Assembly: GCA_019415945.1 (NCBI GenBank)
Contig: DXYF01000018.1
Span: forward strand, 1-64,000
Source of the DNA: Clostridiales bacterium
Lineage (GTDB): Bacteria; Bacillota; Clostridia; Oscillospirales; Acutalibacteraceae
Direction of reading: 5' to 3'
DNA length: 64,000 nt
The position numbers and the translations under genes were made by a program. Below, piece by piece: positions 47,781 through 56,977 of the stretch. How positions within the stretch are numbered: position 1 is the first letter of the stretch; the number at the start of each line of letters is the position of its first letter. The notes under the pieces were generated by a model. It did no database searches. It saw nothing but the letters and a program-made list of their open reading frames with translations, and was not told the origin of the DNA.

Positions 47781-49124
47781 ATGGAACAAAGAAAAGAAGT
47801 TAATCTTACTCAGGGTAATATTTTGAAATCGCTTATTTCTTTTGCGTTTCCCGTGTTGTGTGCCTTGTTTTTGCAGGCTATGTACGGTGCGGCTGACCTT
47901 ATTATTGTGGGACAGTTTGCAGGAACTAATGAACAGTCGGGTGTTGCCACAGGAAGTCAGCTTCTTAATATGATTACAATGGTTATAACCGGATTAACAA
48001 TGGGAGTAACTGTTTTTGTAGGTAATGCAATAGGCTCAAATGACAGAGAAAGAGCAAGCAAGGGAATCGGAAGCGGCATTGCTGTGTTTGCTGTTGTAGC
48101 TGTTGTTGTTACTGTTACCATTGTTCCGAGCAGCGATATATTAACGGGTATTATGCACGCTCCGAAGGAGGCGGTTGCTCAAACAAGCGGATATGTAAGA
48201 ATATGCGGTATCGGTACGGTGTTTATTGTAGCTTACAATGTAATAGGTGCTATTTTCAGAGGTGTCGGCGACTCAAAAACACCGCTTGTTACAGTTGCCG
48301 TTGCATGTGTAATTAACATTGCGGCAGATTTAATTTTGGTAGGCGTGTTCGGACTTGGTGCTGTAGGTGCTGCTATTGCAACCGTAACGGCACAGGCAAT
48401 CAGCGTGATTTGTTCTCTCTGGTTTATAGGCAAAAAGGATCTGCCGTTTGACTTTTGTTTAAAATATATTCGATTTGACAAAGTAAGCGTAAAGCGAATT
48501 TTGTTTGTAGGAATACCTATTGCGTTGCAGGAACTGCTTGTTCAATTTTCTTTTTTGTTCATACAGGTTGTCGTAAACGGTATGGGTGTAACGGAATCTG
48601 CTGCTGCGGGAGTTGCAGAAAAGGTATGCATATTCTTAATGCTTGTGGCGTCTGCCTATATGCAGTCTATTTCTGCTTTTGTTGCACAAAATAACGGTGC
48701 TGGCCGTTTTGACCGTTCACGCAAGGCTTTGTTCTACGGAATTAAGACAGCGTTTGTTTCGGGCTGCATAATGGGTACACTTGCGTTTTTTGCAGGAGAT
48801 ATACTGTCTATGGCTTTTTCAAACGAGGCAAGCGTTATAGCCGCATCGCATGATTATCTAAAGGCATATGCTATTGACTGTTTGCTAACTGCCGTGCTGT
48901 TTTGCTTTGTAGGCTTTTTCAACGGATGCTCAAAGACGGTATTTGTAATGATTCAGAGTTTGATAGGGGCGTTTGTTGTGAGAATTCCCGCCGTTTATAT
49001 TATGAGCCGAATCGGAGTTGAATCGCTGTTTTATATCGGGCTTGCAACGCCCATATCATCGGCTGCCGAAATAATTATGTGTATTATTGCTTATCGGATT
49101 TATAAAAACAGAAGAAAAATTTAG
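47781..49124 (+). CDS. MATE-family multidrug/cation efflux transporter
   Basis: A 448-residue polytopic protein with about 12 hydrophobic helices and duplicated halves, of the MATE (MepA/NorM-like) family. It typically uses Na+ or H+ to export cationic compounds. N-terminal NLTQGNILKSLISFAFP and QAMYGAADLIIVGQFAG are family-typical. ATG 47781 is favoured by AAAGGAA (47768-47774); the reading frame extends upstream through the terminator but without a supported start. If the leader is a guanidine-IV riboswitch, the transporter may export guanidine or related compounds. Confidence 0.92.
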   Translation: MEQRKEVNLTQGNILKSLISFAFPVLCALFLQAMYGAADLIIVGQFAGTNEQSGVATGSQLLNMITMVITGLTMGVTVFVGNAIGSNDRERASKGIGSGIAVFAVVAVVVTVTIVPSSDILTGIMHAPKEAVAQTSGYVRICGIGTVFIVAYNVIGAIFRGVGDSKTPLVTVAVACVINIAADLILVGVFGLGAVGAAIATVTAQAISVICSLWFIGKKDLPFDFCLKYIRFDKVSVKRILFVGIPIALQELLVQFSFLFIQVVVNGMGVTESAAAGVAEKVCIFLMLVASAYMQSISAFVAQNNGAGRFDRSRKALFYGIKTAFVSGCIMGTLAFFAGDILSMAFSNEASVIAASHDYLKAYAIDCLLTAVLFCFVGFFNGCSKTVFVMIQSLIGAFVVRIPAVYIMSRIGVESLFYIGLATPISSAAEIIMCIIAYRIYKNRRKI

Positions 49125-49144
49125 AAGATGGTAAAATCAAAAAA

Positions 49145-49182
49145 TTCCCTGTAAGCTTCAATAGCTTGCGGGGGATTTTTTT
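49145..49182 (+). terminator. Terminator of the MATE gene
   Basis: TTCCCTGTAAGCT and AGCTTGCGGGGGA form an imperfect 13-bp stem, loop TCAAT, followed by seven T. Confidence 0.8.
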
Positions 49183-49186
49183 GCAT

Positions 49187-49280
49187 AAAAAAGTCGAGTG
49201 CCTCGACACGCAATTCGAGCAGACAGGTTAATATTATCAAACCTTCTTTGCCCGACCGTTTTCGAGCAATTTACTATAAA
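49187..49280 (-). repeat. Dispersed 94-bp repeat, copy 3 (inverted)
   Basis: Read on the minus strand, matches copies 1 and 2 across its length: TTTATAG-TAAATTGC, then GGTCGGGCAAAGAAGG, TTGATAATATTAACCTGTCT, GCTCGAATTGCGTG and the hairpin GTCGAG-GCA-CTCGAC with TTTTTT. A compensated loop change (GCA for ACA) keeps the stem. Confidence 0.85.
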
Positions 49281-49285
49281 GTAAA

Positions 49286-49314
49286 AAATCGGGCAAGCTT
49301 TGCCTGCCCGATTT
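49286..49314 (-). terminator. Terminator of lysC
   Basis: AAATCGGGCA (49286-49295) with TGCCCGATTT (49305-49314); minus-strand continuation is TTTTTTAC. Confidence 0.8.
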
Positions 49315-49333
49315 AAATAGATGTTTTGTTAAA

Positions 49334-50539
49334 TTAATCAAAGAACTTTGAGTGAATAGCAGCAACAGCCTTGTCAGCGTCTTCAACATCAATAAGAACA
49401 GACACCTTGATTTCACTTGTGCTGATCATCTGAATGTTAACCTGAGCGTCATACAGAGCTTCAAACATCTTTGTAGCAACGCCTGCGTGGCTTTCCATTC
49501 CTGCACCCACGATAGAAATTTTAGCAACGCTGTCATCATAAAGGATTTCAGCGGCACCGAGGTTTTCCATATAATCCTTAAGGCACTCAACTGCTTCATT
49601 GCCTCTGTCTTTTGCTACCGTAAAGCTTATATCCTTTTTGCCGTCGTGACCGATTGACTGGAGGATAATATCAACATTAATATCCTTTGCCGAAAGTTTT
49701 GAGAACATTTTAAAAGCAAGACCGGGAAGGTTCGGAATACCTGTAACAGAAATTCTTGCTACCTCTGTATCTTTAGCAACACCGCTGATTAACATTTTCT
49801 CCATTTTTGTTTTCTCCTTTACAATAGTACCCGAAGCCTTTGCCATACTTGAAAGCACTTCAAGCTCAATGTTATATTTTTTAGCCATCTCAACCGAACG
49901 GTTGTTAAGAACCTGAGCTCCCAAAGTAGCAAGCTCAAGCATTTCGTCATATGAAATTTCTTCAAGTTTTTTAGCGTTTTTAACCTTTCTCGGATCAGCT
50001 GTATAAACGCCTTCTACATCTGTGTAAATCTGGCACAAATCAGCATGCATTGCAGCAGCAATGGCAACAGCACTTGTATCCGAGCCGCCTCTGCCGAGAG
50101 TTGTGATGTCACCGTATTTTGAAATGCCCTGGAAGCCCGCAACAATTACAATGTTCTTTTTGTCAAGCTCACGCTTGATTCTTGATGCTTCAACTCTTTT
50201 AATTCTTGCACTTGTGTGTGCCGATGTGGTTTCAAAGCCTGCCTGCCAGCCGAGCAGAGATACTGCGTGGTAGCCGAGCTTTTCGATTGCCATAGCAAGA
50301 AGCGAAATTGAAATCTGCTCACCTGCCGCAAGAAGCATATCTTTTTCTCTTCTTGATGCGTTAGGGTTAATTTCCTGTGCCTTTTCGATAAGGTCGTCGG
50401 TAGTGTCACCCTGTGCAGATACAACAACTACTACATCGTTGCCCTTTGCAAATGTGTCTGTTACAATTTTTGCAACATTCATAACACGCTCGGCGTTGGC
50501 AACAGAGCTGCCGCCGAATTTCTGAACTATCAAACTCAT
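49334..50539 (-). CDS. lysC: Aspartate kinase
   Basis: First step of the aspartate family pathway; 401 residues. The catalytic domain shows VQKFGGSSVA at the N terminus and TLGRGGSDTSAVA; two C-terminal ACT domains (about 265-400) bind feedback inhibitors, with the conserved ISVTGIPNLPG and ISIVGAGMESHAG. The length matches the ACT-containing alpha form. It follows hom by 21 bases on the same strand. AAAAGAGGAG precedes the ATG. Confidence 0.96.
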   Translation of the reverse strand: MSLIVQKFGGSSVANAERVMNVAKIVTDTFAKGNDVVVVVSAQGDTTDDLIEKAQEINPNASRREKDMLLAAGEQISISLLAMAIEKLGYHAVSLLGWQAGFETTSAHTSARIKRVEASRIKRELDKKNIVIVAGFQGISKYGDITTLGRGGSDTSAVAIAAAMHADLCQIYTDVEGVYTADPRKVKNAKKLEEISYDEMLELATLGAQVLNNRSVEMAKKYNIELEVLSSMAKASGTIVKEKTKMEKMLISGVAKDTEVARISVTGIPNLPGLAFKMFSKLSAKDINVDIILQSIGHDGKKDISFTVAKDRGNEAVECLKDYMENLGAAEILYDDSVAKISIVGAGMESHAGVATKMFEALYDAQVNIQMISTSEIKVSVLIDVEDADKAVAAIHSKFFD

Positions 50540-50560
50540 TTACTCCATACTCCTCTTTTA

Positions 50561-51796
50561 TTATAAATCACCTATACGAATTATCGACAGTACCTCAACG
50601 CCGTCTTGCTTGAGCGATTCGGTTTTTTCAATAATTTCTCCATAGGGTAATTCTGTTGTAACGAATGCAGCTTCGTCAGAGCTTACGCCGTCAATTTTGA
50701 TTACGCTGATAGCACCGAAGAGTTTTTCGGCCTTTTTAATTGCGTCCTCGCCCTTAACACGGACATATGCGGCTGTTTTTGACATCTCAAACGGAATGAT
50801 GTTGTTTGAATTTCCGTCCGCCCAGTAAAGGAACTTTCTTGTTTTGAGGTGTTTGCAGCAGTCAACAACATCTGCCACAACGGCACTTGCCGTAGGAAGC
50901 TTTCCTGCACCTTTTCCGTAGAACACAACATCTCCTGTGCAGTCGCCTCTTACCATAATACCGTTAAACTCATTGTCAATGTTTGCAAGCTGACTTACTT
51001 TGGGCACAAACATAGGTGCAACAAGAATGTCGATTTTTCCGTCGTCAAGACGCTTTACCTTGCCGATAAGCTTAATAACGCAGTTAAATGCTTCGGCATA
51101 CCTGACATCCTCAAGTGTTATTTTTGTGATGCCCTCGGTATGTACCGAATCGGGGTAAACATGCTTTCCGAAAGCAAGAGAGGCAAGAATACAAATCTTG
51201 CGGCACGCATCGTGGCCTTCAATATCCGCAGCAGGATTTCTTTCTGCAAAGCCGAGATCCTGAGCAAGCTTTAAAGCGTCATCAAACTGCATTCCGTCTT
51301 CTATCATTTTAGTCAGAATAAAGTTTGTTGTGCCGTTAAGAATTCCTGCAATTTCGTAAACAATGTTAGCTACAAGGCATTGGCTCATCGGGCGGATAAT
51401 CGGAATACCGCCGCCGACTGACGCCTCAAAAAGGAAGTTTACATTTTCTTCTTTTGCAATTTCCAAAAGTTCTGCACCGTGAGCAGCAACAAGCTCCTTG
51501 TTTGATGTTACAACACTTTTGCCGGATTTCAGGCATTGCTTTACATAGTCATAGGCAGGGTTTAAACCGCCCATAACTTCAACAACCACCCTAACTTCGC
51601 GGTCGTTTATAATGTCGTTAAAATCCTTTGTAAATCTGTCTGCAAGAGGACTGTCCGGAAATTCACGCAAGTCGAGAATATATTTGATGTAAATTTCCTC
51701 TCCGAGACTTGCAAAAAGCTTTTGTTTGTGTGTTGTGAGAATTTCGGCAACTCCCGAACCAACCACTCCGTGTCCCATTATTGCTACTGAAACCAT
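50561..51796 (-). CDS. hom: Homoserine dehydrogenase
   Basis: Reduces aspartate semialdehyde to homoserine; 411 residues. Rossmann motif GHGVVGSGVAEIL at the N terminus, catalytic core with GGGIPIIRP, GILNGTTNFIL and the D-IEGHDA region, plus a C-terminal ACT domain (about 330-411) for threonine feedback. Second gene of a probable pbp-hom-lysC unit; thrB and thrC are not adjacent. AAGGTTAGG precedes the ATG at moderate spacing. Confidence 0.96.
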   Translation of the reverse strand: MVSVAIMGHGVVGSGVAEILTTHKQKLFASLGEEIYIKYILDLREFPDSPLADRFTKDFNDIINDREVRVVVEVMGGLNPAYDYVKQCLKSGKSVVTSNKELVAAHGAELLEIAKEENVNFLFEASVGGGIPIIRPMSQCLVANIVYEIAGILNGTTNFILTKMIEDGMQFDDALKLAQDLGFAERNPAADIEGHDACRKICILASLAFGKHVYPDSVHTEGITKITLEDVRYAEAFNCVIKLIGKVKRLDDGKIDILVAPMFVPKVSQLANIDNEFNGIMVRGDCTGDVVFYGKGAGKLPTASAVVADVVDCCKHLKTRKFLYWADGNSNNIIPFEMSKTAAYVRVKGEDAIKKAEKLFGAISVIKIDGVSSDEAAFVTTELPYGEIIEKTESLKQDGVEVLSIIRIGDL

Positions 51797-51838
51797 ATAT
51801 TTACCTAACCTTTCAGATTATTTTGTATGATAATTGCA

Positions 51839-54241
51839 TTATTCCGCAGGCTCATCGCCGTTTGATTCTTCTCCTCCCGAAACAGCACTGCTTTCACCGC
51901 CGTCGGGGTTACTGCTCTGACCGTCATCCGGATTGCTTGGGTTATTGTTGTCAGCAGGCTCGCTTGAATCTGCACTGTCTCCGCCTGACGGAGTTTCAGC
52001 ATCGCCTCCGCCGCTGTTTGAATCTGACGAATCGTAGTATGATGAATCGCCGTCGTCCCAGTAATCACCGCTGTCATCATCGCTGTAATATCCGCCCATT
52101 GCCGGCATATTATCTTCTGTGTAATAGCCGATGTACTTGCCTGTCGGATTATCTGTTGTAACGAGAAGTCCGTTGTACGGGTTATACTGTGCTACAACAA
52201 GATTGGGAGAAAGAGAATACTCCTTTGGTTCCTTGTCCTCAAGATACTTGCCCATAATGTTGGCAAAGAATTTTGATGCAACGGTTCTGCCGTTATAGCT
52301 GATGCTGTCGGGCTGATCAAATCCGCACCATGTTGCAAGGGTTGCGTAGGGCGAAAGTCCGCAGAACCAAGAGTCTTTGTTATAGTCAGTGGTACCTGTT
52401 TTACCGATTATATCCCAGCCCTCAATTTTAGCATAGCTTGCACTGGTGTGTGAAAGCTGGGTATATGTCATATTGTAATTTAACAGTCTGTTCATAATCG
52501 AGGCGGTTTCTGCCGAATAAGCCTGCTTCGGTATTGCGTCTCTGTTGTCGATTATAATATTGTCCTCAGAGTCTGTCACATAGTAGTAGGTGTAAGGCTC
52601 ATAGTAAAGACCGCCGTTGCCCATAAATGTGTAAGCCGCCGCCATTTCTCTTACTGATACGCCGCCGTTCATACCGCCTATTGACAGTGCACCGGTGTTT
52701 TGTGCATCCTGTTCGGAAAGCTTTTTAAAGCCCATTTTGGTTACAGCCTGTTCGTATGCAACCGACGGACCTCCTATGAGATTCATGGTTTGAACAACCG
52801 TTGCGTTTGATGATATTTCGATTGCGTCGGGCAAAAGCATATCACCGTAATAGCTGCCGTACGCATTGTTAGGACCTGAAACAAGCGTTCCGTTTTCGCT
52901 TTTCCAGTTATCAACAGGCTCGTCCTTTACAAGTGAAGAGTAGTACAAGTATTTATTTTCTATTGCGTACGGATAAACAACCAACGGTTTTATCGAAGAA
53001 CCGGGCTGGAGCGTTGAGTGGGTCGCTCTGTCCCATTCAAGAGCCTGTGTTTTTTTATTTGAGCTTCCGACGGTTGCGATAACTCTGCCGTCAAAGCCCA
53101 TAAGTACTGAGCCTATCTGAAGATCGGGGTCGCTGCTCTTGTCGATGTTTTGAGCCTCCTGCTCAATGTAGTTTTGCATTTCTTCATCCATTGCACAGTA
53201 GATTTTAAGACCCTCTGTATATAGCTTTTCAGATGCGGCATCCTCGCTGATATTGTAATACAAGGCGAGATCTTCTTTTAGGTCATAGAACATCTGGTCA
53301 ATATACCAGTTTTGCACATAACCGCTGTCGTCATCATCGTCCTGTGTGTTTTGGAATCCTACAAATTCCATTGTTTCGGATTCCTTCATCGCCTCATCAT
53401 ATTCAGACTTGGTAATTTTGCCCTGGTCGTACATTTCACTCAGAACTATTTCACGGCGTTCCTTGTTGTTTTCGGGATAGACAAGCGGATTCCACAAAGA
53501 AGGGTTTTGTGTTATTCCCGCTATTGCGGCACATTCAGCGATAGAGCAGTCGGCTATGCTCTTGTCAAAATAAAGCTGTGCGGCGGCTTCAACGCCCTGG
53601 CAGTTATTTCCGAAGTTTACAACATTGAGATATGCCTCAAGAATCTGATCTTTTGTATATTCGTTTTCAAGGTTTAATGCCTTGCATATTTCACGGATCT
53701 TACGGTTTATGGAAACCTCGTTGTCATCGGTAATGTTTTTTATGAGCTGTTGAGTAATGGTTGAACCGCCGTAAGTGTCCTCTCCCGTTGCAAGATTTAT
53801 TACGGCAGAGAGCGTTCTTGTCCAGTCAACACCGTGGTGGTCATAAAAACGCTTGTCCTCAATAGCCACAACAGCGTCTTTCATCGCCTGCGGTATATCT
53901 TGGTTATCAACCCAAATACGATTTTCTGTACTGTAAAGCGTTTGATATTCCTTAAACTCACCGGTATCATCATCTTTGATATATATAAAGCTTGTCTGGT
54001 TAAGGGATTTTGCTTTTAAATCTATTCCCGTAGGTTCAGATGCAAGCGTAAGTACATAAATAGCAAACGAAATACCGGTAATAAAAAGAGCGACAAAGCA
54101 GATTGTAAAGGCTGTCAAAAGAAATTTGCCTATTGCCTTAAAGGTTCTCTTTACACCACTTTCTTTTTTATCTGAAATATTTGCAGTTTCAGCAGTTCTG
54201 TCAGTATATCTGCTTATATCTGTTTCTCGTTTATTACGCAT
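51839..54241 (-). CDS. Class A penicillin-binding protein (PBP1A-type)
   Basis: Bifunctional peptidoglycan glycosyltransferase and DD-transpeptidase, 800 residues. One N-terminal helix (about 35-60) anchors it. The glycosyltransferase domain shows EDKRFYDHHGVDWTRT and GGSTITQQLIKN. The transpeptidase domain shows the active serine in PGSSIKPL (near residue 410), SSN and GKTGTTDY. The C-terminal ~75 residues are Gly, Ser, Asp, Asn and Glu rich and look disordered and external. AAGGAGT precedes the ATG. hom begins 42 bases downstream. Confidence 0.95.
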   Translation of the reverse strand: MRNKRETDISRYTDRTAETANISDKKESGVKRTFKAIGKFLLTAFTICFVALFITGISFAIYVLTLASEPTGIDLKAKSLNQTSFIYIKDDDTGEFKEYQTLYSTENRIWVDNQDIPQAMKDAVVAIEDKRFYDHHGVDWTRTLSAVINLATGEDTYGGSTITQQLIKNITDDNEVSINRKIREICKALNLENEYTKDQILEAYLNVVNFGNNCQGVEAAAQLYFDKSIADCSIAECAAIAGITQNPSLWNPLVYPENNKERREIVLSEMYDQGKITKSEYDEAMKESETMEFVGFQNTQDDDDDSGYVQNWYIDQMFYDLKEDLALYYNISEDAASEKLYTEGLKIYCAMDEEMQNYIEQEAQNIDKSSDPDLQIGSVLMGFDGRVIATVGSSNKKTQALEWDRATHSTLQPGSSIKPLVVYPYAIENKYLYYSSLVKDEPVDNWKSENGTLVSGPNNAYGSYYGDMLLPDAIEISSNATVVQTMNLIGGPSVAYEQAVTKMGFKKLSEQDAQNTGALSIGGMNGGVSVREMAAAYTFMGNGGLYYEPYTYYYVTDSEDNIIIDNRDAIPKQAYSAETASIMNRLLNYNMTYTQLSHTSASYAKIEGWDIIGKTGTTDYNKDSWFCGLSPYATLATWCGFDQPDSISYNGRTVASKFFANIMGKYLEDKEPKEYSLSPNLVVAQYNPYNGLLVTTDNPTGKYIGYYTEDNMPAMGGYYSDDDSGDYWDDGDSSYYDSSDSNSGGGDAETPSGGDSADSSEPADNNNPSNPDDGQSSNPDGGESSAVSGGEESNGDEPAE

Positions 54242-54353
54242 ATTTACTCCTTATGACGGCAAATTGCCAACATTCAAATTGTTTATGCTGTATGAAAATC
54301 TGTAAACATAGATAGTTTCGGTTTATAAGTAACAAAGTACACTATTAATAGAT

Positions 54354-54362
54354 ATTATAGCA
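54354..54362 (-). promoter_or_regulatory. Extended -10 promoter of the PBP gene
   Basis: Minus strand TGC-TATAAT, an extended -10; the -35 is weak (TTTATT). It predicts a leader of about 105 nucleotides. The rest of the 315-base divergent gap (54242-54556) shows nothing else I can name. Confidence 0.45.
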
Positions 54363-54556
54363 CCTAAAAAGCAAAAAATAAATATCTTAAATTAAATTTT
54401 TGTTAAAAAATATGTAAATAAAAAGGTACTTTTTTATGTAAAAGGGTGAATATTCGGCGGTCTGCAGGTTAAAATATCCGTAAAGCTATACTAAAGCATA
54501 AAGAAAATGTCTTCAATAATAATAATAAGGATAAGCTGTTAAAAAGGAATGATTTT

Positions 54557-54874
54557 ATGAAAAAGCTCGTGCTTATAACCGGAATAATCTTAATGGCATG
54601 CCTGTTTACAAGTGTTTACGCCGCCCCTTCTGCGTCGGTTAAAGCGAGCGTCACCACAAATACAGAGGATAAAAGTGAAACTGTGGATATTTATATAATG
54701 AAAGCCGAAAACAACCGTATAGTTGTATATAAGAAAGGTGAGCAGGTTCCATACATTGAAACGGAAACACTTGTAAGCTCTTTGCCAAAGGGAGATATTA
54801 TGCTGCTTGAAAAAGGAATTGAAATCGAGGGAGAAAAAAATTTACAAAAATCATTGGAGGATTTTTGCAGTTAA
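54557..54874 (+). CDS. Small secreted protein, BofC-C-like
   Basis: A 105-residue protein with a signal peptide (about 1-22, ending VYAAPSA) and a short mature domain. The segment from IYIMKAENNRIVVYKKG through VSSLPKGDIMLLEKGIEIEG resembles the C-terminal domain of BofC-like clostridial proteins, which have the pattern LP-x-x-D-x-x-L-x-x-GI. Function unknown; its location before the fatty-acid operon may be chance. AAAAGGAATG precedes the ATG. Confidence 0.7.
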   Translation: MKKLVLITGIILMACLFTSVYAAPSASVKASVTTNTEDKSETVDIYIMKAENNRIVVYKKGEQVPYIETETLVSSLPKGDIMLLEKGIEIEGEKNLQKSLEDFCS

Positions 54875-54905
54875 GGCAGTATAAGTTAAAATTTTAACAT
54901 ATATA

Positions 54906-54934
54906 TTGACTTTTAATCTCTTTTGCTGTACTAT
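54906..54934 (+). promoter_or_regulatory. Promoter of the fatty-acid operon
   Basis: TTGACT (54906-54911), 17-base spacer, TACTAT (54929-54934), placing the transcription start near 54941. Confidence 0.7.
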
Positions 54935-54935
54935 T

Positions 54936-54961
54936 AATTTAATATGCCATAGTATTAAATT
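54936..54961. promoter_or_regulatory. Candidate operator of the fatty-acid operon
   Basis: Perfect 9-base inverted repeat AATTTAATA (54936-54944) and TATTAAATT (54953-54961), 8-base spacer, exactly over the predicted start of transcription. It does not match the FapR or FabT consensus that I know. Confidence 0.55.
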
Positions 54962-55061
54962 TTGATGAATGCGGTTTTGGCGGTCGTGTTTGTTTGATGA
55001 AATCTTGCAAACGCATTGCTCTAATAAACCGCTTTATTATGCAGAAAAGGAGAATGTACAT

Positions 55062-56012
55062 ATGATTTCTACCGTTATCGACCGGTCTCTCGGACTTGAG
55101 TTCCCGATTTTTCAGGGAGGAATGGCTTGGGTTGCCGACGCTTCTCTTGCAGCAGGCGTTTCCAATGCAGGCGGACTCGGACTTATTGCGGCAATGAATT
55201 CAAACGGCGAACAGCTCCGTGAGGAAATACGCAAGTGTAAGGAGCTTACAGACAAGCCCTTCGGTGTAAACATTATGCTTATGAGCCCTTTTGCACATGA
55301 AGTTGCAGATGTGGTTGTTGAAGAGGGCGTAAAGGTTGTAACTACAGGTGCGGGTAACCCCGGCAAATATATGCCGAAATGGCTTGAGGCAGGAATCAAG
55401 GTCATTCCTGTTATTCCGAGCGTTGCTCTTGCAAGAAAAATGGAAAAGAACGGTGCGTTTGCTGTTATCGCAGAGGGCGGAGAGTCAGGCGGCCATGTAG
55501 GAGATCTTACAACAATGGCACTTGTGCCGCAGGTTGTTGACGCTGTTTCTATCCCCGTAATTGCAGCAGGCGGTATTGCCGACGGAAGACAGATTGCGGC
55601 GGCATTTATGCTGGGTGCAGTAGGCGTTCAGGTAGGAACGAGATTCCTTGTTGCAAAGGAATGTACAATAGCTCAGGCATACAAGGATAAAATATTAAAG
55701 GCTAAGGATATTGACACGGTAGTGACAGGTAAAAGACTCGGTCACCCCGTGCGTTCAATAAGAAACGCTTTTACCCGTGAATATACAAAGGCAGAGTACA
55801 ACTCATCGGAGTTTTCGGATGAAGATCTCGAAAAGATGGGTGTAGGCACTCTCAGACTGGCTGCAAGAGAGGGAGATGTATCAAACGGAACTGTGCTTGC
55901 AGGTCAGGTTGCGGCTATGGTTAAAAAGGAACAGCCTGCCCGTGAAATGATTGTTGAGATGTTTACACAGGCAGAAGAAGTATTGAACGGAGCGACAAAA
56001 TGGGTAAAATAG
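55062..56012 (+). CDS. fabK: Enoyl-ACP reductase II (FMN-dependent)
   Basis: Last reductive step of each fatty-acid elongation cycle; 316 residues. A TIM-barrel flavoprotein of the 2-nitropropane-dioxygenase-like family, with FPIFQGGMAW, AEGGESGGHVG and IPVIAAGGIADGRQIAAA, and the FabK-type LGAVGVQVGTRF loop. It is resistant in principle to triclosan, unlike FabI. ATG 55062 is set by AAAAGGAGA (55045-55053). First gene of the operon; the last 13 bases overlap fabD. Confidence 0.94.
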   Translation: MISTVIDRSLGLEFPIFQGGMAWVADASLAAGVSNAGGLGLIAAMNSNGEQLREEIRKCKELTDKPFGVNIMLMSPFAHEVADVVVEEGVKVVTTGAGNPGKYMPKWLEAGIKVIPVIPSVALARKMEKNGAFAVIAEGGESGGHVGDLTTMALVPQVVDAVSIPVIAAGGIADGRQIAAAFMLGAVGVQVGTRFLVAKECTIAQAYKDKILKAKDIDTVVTGKRLGHPVRSIRNAFTREYTKAEYNSSEFSDEDLEKMGVGTLRLAAREGDVSNGTVLAGQVAAMVKKEQPAREMIVEMFTQAEEVLNGATKWVK

Positions 56013-56902
56013 CATTTGTTTTTTCAGGACAGGGAGCACAGTACAGCGGAATGGGAAAGGAGCTTTATGAAGCTTCTCCCGCAGCAAAAGCAGTTTTTGA
56101 TATGGCAGACGGAATAAGGGCAAACACCTCAAAGCAGTGTTTTGAGGGCAGTACGGAGGAGCTTTGCAAAACGGTAAACACTCAGCCGTGCGTTTTTGCC
56201 GCAGATCTTGCGGCTGCCTATGCAGTTGTTGAAAAGGGAATCAAGCCCGATTGTGTTGCAGGTTTTTCACTCGGCGAGATTGCCGCACTTGCTTTTTCAA
56301 AAATGCTTTCAGACGAGGAAGCATTTAAGCTTGTTTGCAAAAGAGGCGAGCTTATGGATAAAGCGGCAAATGAAAATCCGGGTGCAATGGCTGCTGTTAT
56401 GAAGCTGCCTGCCGAAAAAATTGAAGAAATCTGCACAGGCTTTGACAGCACATACCCTGTAAATTACAACTCTCCGGCACAGACGGTTGTTGCTACGACA
56501 AGCGGCAACGCAGACGCATTCTGCGAGGCTGTAAAGAATGCCGGCGGAAGAGCAAAGCTGCTTGCAGTAAGCGGAGCCTTTCACTCTCCTTTTATGGCTC
56601 AGGCTGCAAAAGGTCTTGAAGAATATATGAGGGCAGTCGATTTTTCGGATCCCCAAACCGTCATTTATTCCGATGTAACCGCAAAGCCTTATGAGGGCGA
56701 TTTTAAGGCACTTGTAAAGGCACAGGTTGAAAGTCCTGTAAGATGGCAGTCTATCGTTGAAAATATGATTGCCGACGGAGTAGATACATTTATCGAGGTC
56801 GGTGTTGGCAAAACGCTGACAGGACTTATTAAAAGAATTAACCCCGATGTCAAAGCGTTCAAGGTTGAAACTCCCGCTGACATTGAGGCGTTGGAAATAT
56901 AA
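56000..56902 (+). CDS. fabD: Malonyl-CoA:ACP transacylase
   Basis: Moves malonyl from CoA to acyl carrier protein; 300 residues. Catalytic Ser90 in GFSLGEIAAL, GQGAQYSGMG at the N terminus and AFHSPFM carrying the catalytic histidine. It overlaps fabK by 13 bases, indicating translational coupling. Confidence 0.95.
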   Translation: MGKIAFVFSGQGAQYSGMGKELYEASPAAKAVFDMADGIRANTSKQCFEGSTEELCKTVNTQPCVFAADLAAAYAVVEKGIKPDCVAGFSLGEIAALAFSKMLSDEEAFKLVCKRGELMDKAANENPGAMAAVMKLPAEKIEEICTGFDSTYPVNYNSPAQTVVATTSGNADAFCEAVKNAGGRAKLLAVSGAFHSPFMAQAAKGLEEYMRAVDFSDPQTVIYSDVTAKPYEGDFKALVKAQVESPVRWQSIVENMIADGVDTFIEVGVGKTLTGLIKRINPDVKAFKVETPADIEALEI

Positions 56903-56977
56903 TTTAATCAGAAAAATAAAGTTTAAAAATGCTTAAAATGTGTGCTGACAGACAGTCGGTATTCGGAGGTAAATATT

